This document shows positions 47,201 to 55,783 of a stretch of 64,000 nt of DNA, in pieces; positions within the stretch are counted from its first letter, which is position 1; each line of letters opens with the position of its first letter. The translations under genes were made by a program, and so were the position numbers. The notes beneath the pieces are model-generated. The model made no database searches, was not told the origin of the DNA, and saw only the letters and a program-made list of their open reading frames with translations. Source of the DNA: Macrobrachium rosenbergii (taxonomy: Eukaryota; Arthropoda; Malacostraca; Decapoda; Palaemonidae); contig NC_089742.1 in assembly GCF_040412425.1 (NCBI RefSeq), positions 74,680,125 to 74,744,124 of the forward strand. Direction: 5' to 3'.

Positions 47201-50200
47201 ACTGGTACAATGGGGTCCAAAGAACACTGAGTAGCAGTTGCACCCATGTGCTCGGCAACAGGAGCAGCAGTAATGCTAGCAAGAGATCAGGGCTGGTACT
47301 AAAGGCCAGAGTAAAAGGCCTACTGGGACCAGTGCCGATACACCAGGGGTCCAAAGAACCCCAGATAGCGATTGCACCAGTGTGCTCCCCTACAGGAGCA
47401 GAGGTACCACTGTACCACTAACGAGACCAAGCCAAGTACCATTAGACTGGGTAGGTGGGCTACCAGGGTTGGTACCAATGATCCGGGTAGGTGGGGTACC
47501 AGTGGTCCATGTAGGTGGGCTACTGGGGTTGGTACCAGGACACCAGGGTTCTGGAGAACCCCGTGCAGCAGTTACATCCATGCGCAAGGTAACCTTCCTC
47601 TTCCTCTTGTTAGCATTGGAAGAAGAACAGTCCTACAGCTAGCAGACACCATGGCCAGCAAGTTGTCCTGGGCACAGTCATAGCAGATACCAGCAAGCCC
47701 CTCAAGCCTAAGAGTGACCATCAAGTTCAAAAGACACTTGGCTCTCCTGAGAGACCTAGAGAGGCAAATAACTCTCTAAGGCCCTCGGCCTCCACAACAC
47801 TTGACAAGAGAAGTAGGATTAGATTGTTTATTACACTGTCATGGTGTAACATACAAAAAAAATTTATCAACCTAAAAAAAAAAAAAAAAAAACAAATATG
47901 TACACAGCCTATCTTTACCAGGACAGTGCCTAAACCAGTAGTTTCCTCTTCTAAGAGCTAATGTGACTCTGGGGTTTGTATATATTTATAACATGAAAAA
48001 CAATAACACAATAATATATTAACAAAAAACAAACCAAAAAGTATATGGCAGTCGGACAGAGAAGCGCAGAGACATCATCATATGACAGCAGTCGAAAGCA
48101 AAGTGGAGTGCAGACCGATGAGTGGGCAGGGCTTTCCCCTACCATCGGTAATTAACGACCTTGTCTGAAAGTTAAAAGGCCGTTCCAGCTCACATCCGAA
48201 AACTAAATCCCCATGAAAAGACCGAAGGTTTGTACTTGGGTAGGAACAAAATAGAGTTAGGCTAAGCGTAGCTAAAAATGAAAATTTGTATGTACGGTAT
48301 AGTTACAATGTCTTACTTTACTTATCTTAGAAAAATATTTTTTATTGTACTGATAAAATTTCCTTATCATTTTTTTGTCACGTTTTGGACGGGAACTGCT
48401 GGTTCGTATTTCGTTCCCTTTGTGGATTGCTGCCTCCTTACCTTCAAGTTTTTTTGTTTTGATGTTTTCATCGGTGAGCTGCCGTTTTTCTTGCTTCAGT
48501 CGGGTCTGGTAGGGCAGCGAGAGTAGTAAAGTTTTCGTTGGTCGAGTTCTTGAGCAGCAAAAATTAAGTGGAGCACGTCAGAGGTGGAGTGTGAATAAGT
48601 CGTGTGACCACGAGCTGCTCATCTTTGATGACAGCGTGAGGCTGTCCTGGCGTCTCCATCGGGGTTTTTCTGGTTGGTGGGTTTTGTCCCTGTTGCACAG
48701 CTGAGGGCTGTCTTGGTGCCCCGATTGCGTATGTTTGATATTTTTTTCTGCCTGCTGTTGTTTATTTTTGCCTTTTTTTTTTTTTAAAGCTACTTTTTGT
48801 TTATTTAACTTTATTTTGTTTAGTGCTGTCTTTTGGTTTTCTTGTATTTATGGTTTTTATCTTTTACCAGACCTGACTCACTTGTAAATAACTTAACTTT
48901 GTAAATAAATTAATATTAAGCTCATTTTATTGTTTTTGTTGTTTTCTCCTCCTTTGTTTGTTGCATCTGCCGTCAGTCATGACAGCCCCGTCCTGAGTAT
49001 GTTAAAGAACAACTGGTCGTTACAATGGCGACCGTGACAGGATGGCTCTGTTTTGGCTGGCGGGGTTGTTACGGCATTGGAGGGAAGCATCAGTGTAAAA
49101 AAAAAAAAATAATCTTTTTTTTCTTTTAGGTGGGGAGGTGTCACGTTAAGTGATGGTTTTGCGGGAACTGCTGGTTCCGCTCGTTCCTTTGTGGATTGCT
49201 GCCTCCTTACCTTCAAGTTTTTTTGTTTTGATGTTTTCATCGGTGAGCTGCCGTTTTTTCTTGCTTCAGTCGGGTCTGGTAGGGCAGGCGAGTAAGTGGC
49301 AGCAGCAGCAAGTTTTGGAGTCTACGTTTAAGTTCTTGAGCAGCAAATTGGAGCACGTCGTAGAGGTGGAGTGTGACCATGGTAGTCATGTGACCAAGCT
49401 GCTCATCTTTGATGACAGGCTGTCCACGTCTCCATCGGGGTTTCTGGTTGGTGGGTTTTGTCCCTGTTGCACAGCTGAGGGCTGTCTTGGTGCCCGATGG
49501 AGGACGTATGTTTGATATTTTTTTTTCTGCCTGCTGTTGTTTATTTTGCCTTTTTTTTTTTAAAGCTACTTTTTGTTTATTTAACTTTATTTTGTTTAGT
49601 GCTGTCTTTTGGTTTTCTTGTATTTATGGTTTTTATCTTTTACCAGACCTGACTCACTTGTAAATACTTATAATTAACTTTGTAAATAAATTAATATTAA
49701 GCTCATTTTATTGTTTTGTTGTTTTCTCCTCCTTTGTTTGTTGCATCTGCCGTCAGTCATGACAGCCCGTCCTGAGTATGTTAAAGAACCTGCATAACGG
49801 CCCACTCGGTCGTTACAGACACTGACTCTGTATTGATATATTCATGTATATAAATCTTTCATGGAAAAAATTAACTACAAATATGAATAAAAGAAACATC
49901 AAGATGTCTCACAACTTTGCCTTTAGGCATGGCCCCAATAACACCTTATAGCATCCTGAATAAACTAACATCAAAATAGATTTACAAATCTATGTTAAAA
50001 CTTTCTGCAAAAAACTTCAAATAAAGTTGCAACAAGAGGCAAGTGACAATATTGCAAGCATCGTTGTTTATGATATCACATGCAACTAACAATGAACTTC
50101 TGGCAGCATCATTAGGCCCTGAAGTACACCAACTCTATGCAGGAGCCACTCAACGAACATTCTACATTCCTCTAACAAACCTCGCAAAGTGTTTTGGTAA

Positions 50201-53200
50201 TACTGAATATCAGGAACTATTTTTTGAGATTTAAAAAAAATATATTTCGGTAGTTTGCAGAACGACAGGATCAGGCTCTAACACTACCTCCGAACGGATG
50301 CTTAGTCCGTTGTTTCTGATGAAAAATGTACTTAGGGGTCCACAATGGGCAAAATGCCCAGCACCTACCCCGCCAGGTCAGGGTACAGTGCATCAACCTT
50401 TTAGTTGCGAGCCTATTTTCAGCACTAGTGAAGAAGCGTCGTTTATCGTGTAACTCACTAATTTTCTCCATTTTATACATGTTTTGATCCTTTGTTATTT
50501 TCATTTCTGTTACATGTAGGTAATTATTCAAAAACTAAATTATTTTGCTTTTATTGGTGATTAATTTCAGTGTGATACCTCTCAAAGCATGGAATAAAGT
50601 ACTCTGACGCCATTTTCGTTATTTGGTCTGAAAATCTGTATTACAAACTTTGAAAGCTTGCTTTTTGTGAAAAATTTCATCTAAAACATCTCAAAAAAAA
50701 ATTCAAAACTAGACTTAGCAGTCTGTAGAAAATGAGAATTTCTTATCTCCAACAGAAGTTTAAGAGCACCAATATTTAACGAACTGAATATATATGATAA
50801 TGGTCTTTCATCCGCAAAATTTTATCATGTTTTCTCTGTTTACTGAACACCTCTGGTGCACGAAAAAAAATGGTTCCTCCTCGTCATTTTCTGATTCATA
50901 ATCATCTTCATAACACCTGAAGTTAAGAAATTATCTAAGGTAGGTTTGTCTACAACTACGATATATTAAACATCACCATATTCACTACTGTCTGTCACTG
51001 TCTGACCTATCTGATAGTTCAAATCTATTACTATCAGTGTCATTTCCAAGTAAAAGCCTCTGTACTACTTCATCATCCAGCAAAACCTCCTCCATCTATG
51101 GTCTTTTGATGGTTAATGAAGGTCTAGGCCTTGTCCTGAGATTATCCTGTACGCTGGAAATCAAATGTTACCATTTGTCGCTAGAATATAGACAAAAGCT
51201 TCCTAAAATGATGAGGGAAACGCGTATCTGTTATGAGCTGCCTAACCAACAAGAAAAGAATGATGACTGAGATCAGTCCCGCGCCATGGATGAGACCTTT
51301 TGATGACTGAGGAGATTAGTCCTGCACAGTGAAAGGGTTAGGTGAGGTTAGGAAGGTAAGGTCTGTTTAGGTCAGGACATGGCATTCTAGGAATGGTTAG
51401 GTTAGTTTAAGTCTGTGGAATCTTCCTGTCATTCTACACGAGCCTCAAATATTTTTTTCCCATACATATTCTACGTTCAATGGCACTACAAGAGTAAAAA
51501 TGCCCAGACATACAATACCAAGGTCCTATGGCGCTCAAAAATTTAACCCTAAAATATTTTCAGCTAAGCCTACATAATGTTCTTATGGTTTAAAGTACAC
51601 ATTTAGCAAAAACTTTATTCATACGACTCACCAGCATTACAACATTACAAAATAAAGTAGAACTAAGTAATAGCTCCGCACAGGGTATTACTTTGGAAAC
51701 TGATTTTCCCTATAGTATTTTGGTTGCTTATCAAGAATTTATTGTTATTTTTTGTTGGTTGACTGTAATTAACCTGTAATTAACCCAAGTTGTTTGCTGG
51801 CCATCCTGGAATGCTGTTGAGCATGCGCAGTATTATAGGGGAGCTTTTGGTAAAAGTGGTTTCTTCACTAGGGGGTTCTGCCCCCAGCTAAGTAACATGG
51901 CCTGCTAGGTTAGGTTAGGATGGGGTGTTAGGTTAGTATAGTTCCTTTAGTAATAGGTTTCCTGAGCCAATTCCTTCTTAAACATATGGCTTCCCAGTGA
52001 CTTGCGCATGCACGGAACCATTCTATTACATAGGCTAACAGTCCGGTCTTCCTCCCAGTGATTTCCCAAACACAGAACTCTTGAAACACTAACCTACATT
52101 TTCGAAAAGAGCTCTTCATTCTCGTTACTTTGAACCCCACAAACACTATGAGCAAATGATTAATAAAAAATTATTCAAATTACAACTTGTACTACAATAC
52201 CAGCCCCTCTCCCTTCCTTAGCTAATACGGCAAAATTTTAACCAGTAAACAACCCCAGGTTACTTTAGGTTGGTATTTTTGTTTTTTTTTTTTATTTCCT
52301 ATTATTTTGGGTTTTTTATGCAAAAATAGCTGGCTGGAGTGTTAGTGGCAACTTATAAAATTTTACCCAATACACACCACCCCCTCCTTCACCAGCAACA
52401 CCAAAAAGTAAAGGAAAATCAATTTCCAGGGCAGCAGCCCATGCAGAGCTCTTGCTTTGAAATACCCAAAATACTGTAAGCTACCCTATCTTTAGCCTAG
52501 GCTATAGCCAAGCCTCAAACTACTAAACACAATTTAGTTCTTAAATTACCCTCTAGCCTACTGCTGTGAAGGGATGGTTGGTGAGTAAGCCTCAGCTAAG
52601 ACTACTCAAAAAGGATATGATGGACTAAAGGAGTTTCACAACTCGTCATAAACCGAGTTCGTTCGGTCTCACGATTCTGAGTAGACTGGTGTGGGATAAC
52701 CCCACCCACCATTGGGCGTGTTTGTTCATTCAGCAATGACCAAAGCGTGCGAGGGTGATGTAAGAGAGCCTGTGGCCATGCAGCTGGTCAAAGCCGCCAA
52801 TCCTACTGCTGTAGTGTCAGGATTAGACGAGTTTCAAAGTACACTTGTAATTCTAACGTCAAGGTCCACCCCAAAATTTTATTGCTGCGGCCGACAGTGA
52901 TAGACGACGGAACAGCTCCAAGAATTCGGCGAGAAACTGACTTGACGCACCGTCCATCCCCTTCGTCCTTCCAGCTGAGTAATCGAGTAGTGGGAGGGCG
53001 TCTGAACGTGTCGTTTATCGCGAAGGATTGTCAAGGTAGTCTAGCCCTAGCACTAAGCATGCTCATCCACGCCGCCGGCGGTTCAGTCACTCGTTTGGTG
53101 CAACGAGCAACCTACTTGACGATGAACATCGCCCAAAACGTGTACCATCATATTTGAAATTTAATCATATGTCATACATAAACACTAGAAACATTACAAA

Positions 53201-53247
53201 GAGAAGCTAGGCTATTAAACAATTAATACTCACTGTGAACTAGACAT
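25633..53247 (-). CDS. p23-type Hsp90 co-chaperone (CS domain), four coding exons
   Basis: Joined exons 53247-53234, 41877-41691, 29191-29003 and 25737-25633 encode 164 residues plus stop, close to the roughly 160 residues usual for p23. The CS domain fills about residues 8-110. It begins PPPVAWAQRKNVVF with an ICVEDCKEP strand, and holds DKIYFKGTGG and the signature GPFWPHLLKDK..HWLKVDFGRWKDE, whose Trp-Pro and second Trp are family hallmarks. The tail is acidic (EDEDSDDDDLPDLE), ending like vertebrate p23 in PDLE. The protein would bind the ATP-bound Hsp90 dimer in the cytosol and slow its cycling; some homologues also have prostaglandin E synthase activity. All introns are GT-AG. The symbol is left blank because the species is unknown; the closest named relatives are PTGES3 and Sba1. 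Confidence 0.9.
26300..26580 (+). mobile_element. SINE-like decapod repeat (GGAATATAAAATTTAG family), copy A
   Basis: The copy shares successive blocks with 55197-55349 plus 59009-59172 and with 60107-60335: AAGCACTGGGACCTATGAGG, GCAGTTGCACTATGAA, AATGGAGGTACAGTAAAAGG and GGGATGCTGCAAAGAAC, ending near GCACCCCGTGAGG. It lies in p23 intron 3. Reading frames across it are incidental. Confidence 0.8.
26581..28980. other. p23 intron 3, no further feature recognised
   Basis: No additional exon, transposase or terminal repeat was recognised. A short acceptor-like T tract plus GTCCTCAG occurs near 28635 but leads into no supported exon. Confidence 0.5.
29003..29191 (-). CDS. p23 coding exon 3
   Basis: The acceptor TTCCCACAG precedes AAG and the donor GAG|GTGAGA follows; the exon is 63 codons, phase 0 at both ends. 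It carries the strongest family signature, GPFWPHLLKDKVKQHWLKVD, followed by GRWKDEDDSEDE, the end of the CS domain and the start of the acidic region. Confidence 0.95.
29540..31300. repeat. Diverged tandem array, unit about 0.32-0.36 kb
   Basis: A recurring sequence order (AAAACGAATAAGTCCAGTTG, TTGATAGAAAAG, TTTTTTTGAAGAG, CTATCTCGGTTATTTT, TTTGTAAATATACGAAAA, GAGTCAAGAAAAATGG, CGTTATAAA) appears with starts near 29770, 30289, 30607 and 30970, plus partial units near 30060 and 31270. Spacing is about 318-363 bp where units are complete. The array lies in p23 intron 2. Minus-strand frames of 60-90 codons inside repeat with the units and are not genes. Confidence 0.8.
32180..32212. repeat. (GT)n microsatellite
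   Basis: About 16 GT dinucleotides followed by a C-rich tract, in p23 intron 2. Confidence 0.98.
33095..33424. mobile_element. Complete 330-bp pogo-like MITE
   Basis: The ends CAGTAAACCACCCCGTATTC and ATACGGGGGGTTTACTG are inverted repeats and are flanked by TA (33093-33094 and 33425-33426). The internal blocks GTGAATATTTCTCAGTGAAA and AATAATGGGTAGGTACAT are shared with the copies at 32501-34655 and 37327-39334. Confidence 0.85.
33887..33952. repeat. 32-bp direct duplication
   Basis: TCTATGTTGCTGATGCACGA continuing to TAATTTACAGTA occurs twice in tandem with one base difference. Confidence 0.95.
34905..35960 (-). mobile_element. DIRS-like 3' fragment with recombinase tail and foldback end
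   Basis: On the minus strand a tyrosine-recombinase C-terminal piece (35777-35667) leads into about 0.5 kb shared with 42178-42660 and 44074-44460. It ends in the GGTTTGTAAATGTTTAGGAA terminus (35130-35108) and the foldback unit (35100-34905). The order recombinase, 3' region, terminal repeat fits DIRS elements. The 5' side is missing. Confidence 0.65.
35667..35777 (-). pseudogene. Tyrosine recombinase C-terminus (DIRS-like)
   Basis: One uninterrupted minus-strand frame reads MWSQQTTFTPFYLQDVVHRS and ends near FALGSLVAGQHSC. DIRS recombinases end with a W-(S)-x2-TF-x3-YL-x-D block followed by LGPxVAAQ, and the match in order and spacing is good. The catalytic Arg-His-Arg-Tyr region upstream is decayed. 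In DIRS elements this enzyme integrates a circular intermediate without making target duplications. Confidence 0.6.
35961..37320. other. p23 intron 2, no recognised feature
   Basis: The 36830-37310 stretch is A/G-rich with a recurring AAGAG/GCTAAG-type pattern. This gives a Lys/Arg-rich 78-codon frame (36984-37220) that is best read as a low-complexity repeat. Confidence 0.5.
37377..39042. mobile_element. 1.67-kb TA-inserting element nested inside the MITE
   Basis: The left end CAGGTAGTCGACTTACGAC and the right end GTCGTAAGTCGACGACTACCTG are inverted repeats with TA on each side (37375-37376 and 39043-39044). This places it in the Tc1/mariner, pogo-like group by ends and target. The interior holds a direct duplication near 37764 and 37939 and a 60-bp tandem repeat at 38106-38290. 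No transposase motif was found. Confidence 0.8.
38106..38290. repeat. 60-bp tandem repeat, about three units, with open frame
   Basis: Units begin at GCCATGTTATTATTCTTAAA, GCCTTGTTATTATGCCTAAA and GCCATGTTGTTATGCGTAAA. The unit length is divisible by three, so a 69-codon plus-strand frame (38110-38319) repeats a LLLCLKRMxAGI motif. It is probably not a gene. Confidence 0.9.
40435..40750. repeat. Interspersed repeat with a roughly 45-bp hairpin
   Basis: AAAACTACTGGGGCTAGAG and CAATTTGGTATGTTTGATGA on the left pair with TGATCAACATACCAATTTG and TCTAGCCTCAGTAGTTTT on the right, around a short loop near 40622. The block ends GCCGGCACAATAGTTTTCTT. I recall this family as common in decapod sequence. 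It lies in p23 intron 2. Confidence 0.8.
40751..41690. other. p23 intron 2, no recognised feature
   Basis: AT-rich. Two short direct duplications occur: AGGGGGATGGAGGCCTTGAT near 41080-41135, and AAGTATTCATGAATGCA near 41457-41492. Confidence 0.5.
41691..41877 (-). CDS. p23 coding exon 2
   Basis: The acceptor TTTTATGTAG precedes G-AAT-TCT and the donor GAA|GTAAGT follows; 187 nt, entering with one base that completes a codon and leaving at phase 0. It encodes the first half of the CS domain, including VAWAQRKNVVFLTICVED and DKIYFKGTGGTEKKDYEY. Confidence 0.95.
41938..42660 (-). mobile_element. DIRS-like terminal fragment (42 kb copy)
   Basis: A foldback unit (41938-42175) is followed by the terminal TTCCAACACAAATACAAAT and about 0.48 kb shared with the 35 kb and 44 kb copies, including the AGGAGATGTACCCATAG, CTCTGAACCAACTG and CCAACAGGTTTGTTTCATTG blocks. 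No protein domain remains. Confidence 0.6.
42821..43067. mobile_element. 247-bp inverted-repeat element
   Basis: TTCATTCCCATGGGTGGTAC at the left and ATACCAGCCCCATGGGAATGAA at the right are inverted repeats of about 22 bp. No clear target duplication was found. Probably a small MITE in p23 intron 1. Confidence 0.6.
43531..43654. repeat. 42-bp tandem repeat, three units
   Basis: The unit starts TATTTCATCTGTGAGTTCCA and continues ATTTTGATAAAGTATGGTTT, with slight differences between copies. Confidence 0.95.
44520..45310 (-). pseudogene. DIRS-like reverse transcriptase and RNase H remnant
   Basis: Minus-strand frames give, in order, LNGFVHQKWTLIEQ and a LDSMREGNV block (45280-45190), then DLRDVYVQFLPIGSSTN, which corresponds to the DLKDAYFQIPIHPSS motif A region of DIRS RTs. 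LVCFCHDLSIVINF and DLTRKQRVKYLNMLIGTVAA (44905-44800) are the thumb region, normally LGMxIDT. A further frame has SPVSDLPFSCLPLLEEVRRE (about 44615-44555), the start of the RNase H part. The catalytic YLDD block between them is lost and several frameshifts are present. In life this enzyme would copy the element RNA into DNA. Confidence 0.7.
46905..47590. repeat. 133-bp minisatellite in the DIRS-like interior
   Basis: Anchors of the type CCTACCAGGGCCA recur at about 46907, 47053, 47186, 47319 and 47459 (spacing 146, 133, 133, 140). Units carry ACTGGTACA..GGGGTCCAAAGAAC, GTTGCACC..TGTGCTC and GCAAGAGACCAGGG. Minus-strand frames read a Gly/Pro/Thr-rich repeat of the NPGSPPT type. Confidence 0.85.
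48376..49024 (+). repeat. LTR 1 of an internally deleted LTR element
   Basis: Begins TGTCACGTTTTGGACGGGAA and ends GGTCGTTACA, 649 bp. It is followed at once by a primer-binding-like ATGGCGACCGTGACAGG. It aligns along its whole length with LTR 2 but with many short insertions and deletions. Confidence 0.85.
49139..49817 (+). repeat. LTR 2 of the internally deleted LTR element
   Basis: Begins TGTCACGTTAAGTGATGG and ends CACTCGGTCGTTACA, 679 bp. It contains AATAAATTAATATTAAGCTC near its 3' part, as does LTR 1. It directly follows the purine tract. Confidence 0.85.
49818..50840. other. p23 intron 1, no recognised gene
   Basis: A minus-strand frame of 86 codons (50271-50531) was not recognised. 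The rest is AT-rich. Confidence 0.4.
50850..51100 (-). pseudogene. Acidic N-terminal-like fragment (possible piggyBac transposase start)
   Basis: A minus-strand ATG near 51098 opens 36 codons, MEEVLLDDEVVQRLLLGNDT and an LSDRSDSD block, before a stop. A later frame (about 50910-50870) reads YEDDYESENDEEEPF. Acidic starts of this kind are common in piggyBac transposases, but composition alone is weak evidence. No catalytic domain or terminal repeat was found. Confidence 0.25.
51655..51800. repeat. Partial relative of the 396-bp MITE
   Basis: Shares GTAGAACTA, TAGCTCCGC, TTTTGGTTGCTTAT and TGTAATTAACC in the same order as 14438-14545. The right half was not found. Confidence 0.55.
51801..53230. 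other. Sequence near the p23 start, no separate gene assigned
   Basis: Around 52.6-53.2 kb the DNA is more GC-rich, with plus-strand frames of 62 and 91 codons (52712-52900 and 52882-53157). Neither matched a family I know. Being next to the proposed p23 start, this could be an intronic CpG-rich segment or hold exons of an unrecognised opposite-strand transcript. Confidence 0.35.
53234..53247 (-). CDS. p23 coding exon 1 (14 nt, start codon)
   Basis: On the minus strand ATG TCT AGT TCA CA is followed by the donor GTGAGTATT. The two leftover bases join the G of exon 2 to make CAG, so the protein starts MSSSQNSPPPVAWAQ. The phase fits exactly, the donor is strong, and related proteins also have a short Ser/Ala-rich leader before PPPVxWAQR. 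The exon is too short to prove by similarity, so a transcript is needed. The 5' untranslated part lies above 53247. Confidence 0.75.
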
Positions 53248-53560
53248 GTTGTTATGCGTTTGATGTAGGCAACGTGAATAAATGGAGTGAAGCGAAGGCA
53301 GGGCGATGTGATCCTACTCGACGTGAGCTCCGATGCTTTCTGCGCGTCCTGGCAGGCGGCTTCCGATCCTCTTTTGTAAGCTTTCAAGAAAGTTCTTTGC
53401 GAACCTTATTCAGTTTGCAGATACCAAAACTTTACCATTTTCATTATTGGGAATATGCTATGCAGGCACGAGATAACCGTTATCAAGTCATTGAAGGAAA
53501 CAATGACATCGATTCTTCAGCGTCGTCTACTTAACGGATTGTTTCAACAGCAGAAGATAA
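53248..53560 (-). promoter_or_regulatory. Probable p23 promoter and 5' UTR region
   Basis: This stretch just upstream of the proposed start codon is richer in GC and CpG than the surrounding DNA (52.7-53.5 kb in general) and free of recognised repeats. No TATA box is obvious and the transcription start was not located. Confidence 0.4.
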
Positions 53561-53719
53561 GGTATCAGCGTGGAATGAGCACTGTACGCACTGGCACTGC
53601 ATTCGGAAGCTTCGAGAATGAGCTGGCTCTCAAAATCACTATTCGAATCAATAGGTTGGTTATTCTGGTATATTCGCGGAGTACTCTTATTTCAAGTCTA
53701 CGTTCTTTGCAAATCGGCT

Positions 53720-54135
53720 GACAATAATGCTAGAATATTATTGCATTAGACCTTATCTCTAACGTTACAAAAATAACAATTCAAGACGATTTTAATTTTG
53801 AATTATCTCACTCAAATTTTATGGTCATATATAAATGCATATGGAGTCTCTTTTATTACAATTATGTACATAAAAATTTTTGGTTGCTGGTTGATTAATA
53901 TGATAGTCTCTGACTAATTTATCGACAAAATATAGCCTATTAGGATACTACTCTAAGTGGGCCACACATGCAATGTTGCAGTTCTACTTCGATCCGCATA
54001 CAACACCACGTAGTAATATAAGCAAATAAACCAATAAACAAAACCATAAAACTTAATACAAGCTGTTCATTTTCCCATAGAGTATAGATGGTACATTTGG
54101 CAGCTCTGAGATCAAGAGTATCAGCTATATCGCTG
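53720..54135. other. No recognisable gene
   Basis: AT-rich sequence upstream of the p23 promoter region. Confidence 0.5.
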
Positions 54136-54177
<42 letters not shown>

Positions 54178-54380
54178 GCGCCAAACTTCAATCTTAGTTG
54201 GAAAAGGCAGAACATTATAAGCCCAAGGGTTCCAACAGGAAAACCAATACGTTATGAAAAAAATAGGGAAATACATAGTAAACTCCAAAAGAGAAATAAC
54301 AAATGAAAATATAAAACAAGACAAGATAAAGAAAGAACGGTTCTTGTCGGCCTGCCCAAGAAAAGAGCATTTTTAGCGAG
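54136..54380 (+). repeat. (ATT)n-headed interspersed repeat, copy 2
   Basis: About 14 ATT units (54136-54177) are followed by the body shared with 1892-2130: TCTTAGTTGGAAAAGGCAGA, AAGAGAAATAACAAATGAAA and CAAGAAAAGAGCATTT. Asn or Ile runs in frames across it are microsatellite translations. Confidence 0.7.
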
Positions 54381-54585
54381 AAAAATCTCGTTGACCACAA
54401 ACTTCTAATTTAGAAAATAATTTGAAAATATAAAGTGAAATATTCTTCTTTCAGGTTAGCGAAGGTTCAGTAGACATCGTACCCAGCTTAGCTTGACTGG
54501 TCGACAAGGAAAGGGTGTAAACAAACATCATGTGGTGTAATGTTGTGTACGTGACGTGACTGATTGCAGTGCAATCTCTACCAAA

Positions 54586-54588
<3 letters not shown>

Positions 54589-54639
<51 letters not shown>

Positions 54640-54651
54640 TGTATATATATA
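54589..54651. repeat. (TA)n microsatellite
   Basis: An ACAT-repeat start passes into a long TA run. Confidence 0.98.
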
Positions 54652-55783
54652 ATACAATAATGTCAAGTTTTGGCACTAGTGGTTGTTATTTAGTCACGTA
54701 TTATTAGAAGCCAGATGTTGGCTTTATTAAATGAGTTACATTTCCCTTTACAGTGAAAATTTACCTTGATATCTTACTTGTTATTTCCCATCTGTAGCAG
54801 CGATTCTTAAGGTTCTGTTCTCTCTCACCGACCCTTTCCTTGCTCTCTGTAAATGATCTTTTCCAGTTAACTTAGTCCCGTACTGTACTAGAGGTGACTC
54901 TGATGATTCAGCTCTAATCTAAATTTAATTCCAAGGCCTCTTTTGTTTGTTACATTCAACCATAAACTGGTTCATCTTCATCTGTTAATTCTGACATTGT
55001 GAGCTTATCTCAATGGAGATTCCATAGATTTGCAAAGTTAAATATCTCAGAAACATTACATAGTATTCGTATTTCTGTCAACTCTCCTATCCATCATTTT
55101 TTGAGGAAAATTTACACGAACCTCTCGCTTGAATCAGTAATCTGGATGTCCGAATTCTTTCTGGCTTCTCTTGGGGAATTTACATCGTTCAGTGTTCCGG
55201 AGCAGAACAGAATAGAATACAGAATTTGGGCCTAGAGCCAAGCGCTGGGACCTGTGAGGTCATTCAGCGCTGATAGGGAAATTGAAAGTAAGAGGGTTTG
55301 AAAGGTGGAAAACCTTGCAGTTGCGCTATGAATCAACTGTATGCAGAGGCAGTGGCGTCGCTAGGGGTGGCCCGGGTCCCCCAGTCAGATGATTGGCTCC
55401 TCCACCGACCCCCACCAGTTGAAATTCCCTTTATAGCTAAACTTGAACCCTTTGGTGGTCAAAAGCAGATATTTTCGCCCTAGCGATCATGTCCTACGGC
55501 GCGCGGCGGACGAAAGCGACTTTTAACCGCAACGTTTAAAAACACCACACTACACTGGTGTTTGTAGAATAAGTACCGTCATTACTAGACGCTGATCATG
55601 ACGATGTCTACTATCATCTTAATACAAAAATATTTTTAGTTTGTTTACAGTTGTGCTATATATCTAATGACATTATTTTTGTTCTTGATACCTTTATATT
55701 TACATACAGCTGAGAAATGAATGGATAGCCTATAGTTATAGGCAGGGCGTCGTTTAGGGGGCTATCTCCCCCCAAGCCTCAAC

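Larger units (their letters stand above)
44072..48252 (-). mobile_element. DIRS-like retroelement with inverted terminal repeats, internally deleted
   Basis: TTTGTCCCTACAGAAATACAAACC at the left and GTTTGTACTTGGGTAGGAACAAA at the right are inverted. On the minus strand the 5' end is at 48252, an unrecognised gag-like region follows (about 47.8-45.5 kb, with a 133-bp tandem repeat), then reverse transcriptase (about 45310-44744), part of an RNase H (about 44700-44520) and the 3' terminal region. Inverted ends plus this RT type point to DIRS; such elements are reported in decapods. The methyltransferase-like and recombinase regions are missing here, although a related recombinase tail is kept at 35.7 kb. 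Confidence 0.7.
48376..49817 (+). mobile_element. LTR pair with only 114 bp of interior (TRIM-like or deleted gypsy)
   Basis: Two LTRs (48376-49024 and 49139-49817) flank 49025-49138. That interior contains a primer-binding site at its left edge and a purine tract (AGGTGGGGAGG) at its right edge. The primer site would pair with a tRNA ending CACGGTCGCCA, which I recall as arthropod tRNA-Arg(UCG). No gag or pol is present, and the 5-bp flanks (TTTTT and GACAC) do not match. It lies in p23 intron 1. Confidence 0.8.

Noticed and set aside
51330..51930. GGTTAG-like runs suggesting an interstitial arthropod telomere tract
   Set aside because: Only scattered, imperfect TTAGG-like pieces occur, never more than about three in register; too weak to call.
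54088..54324. Poly-Asn and poly-Ile open reading frames
   Set aside because: They arise from the (ATT)n microsatellite at 54136-54177.
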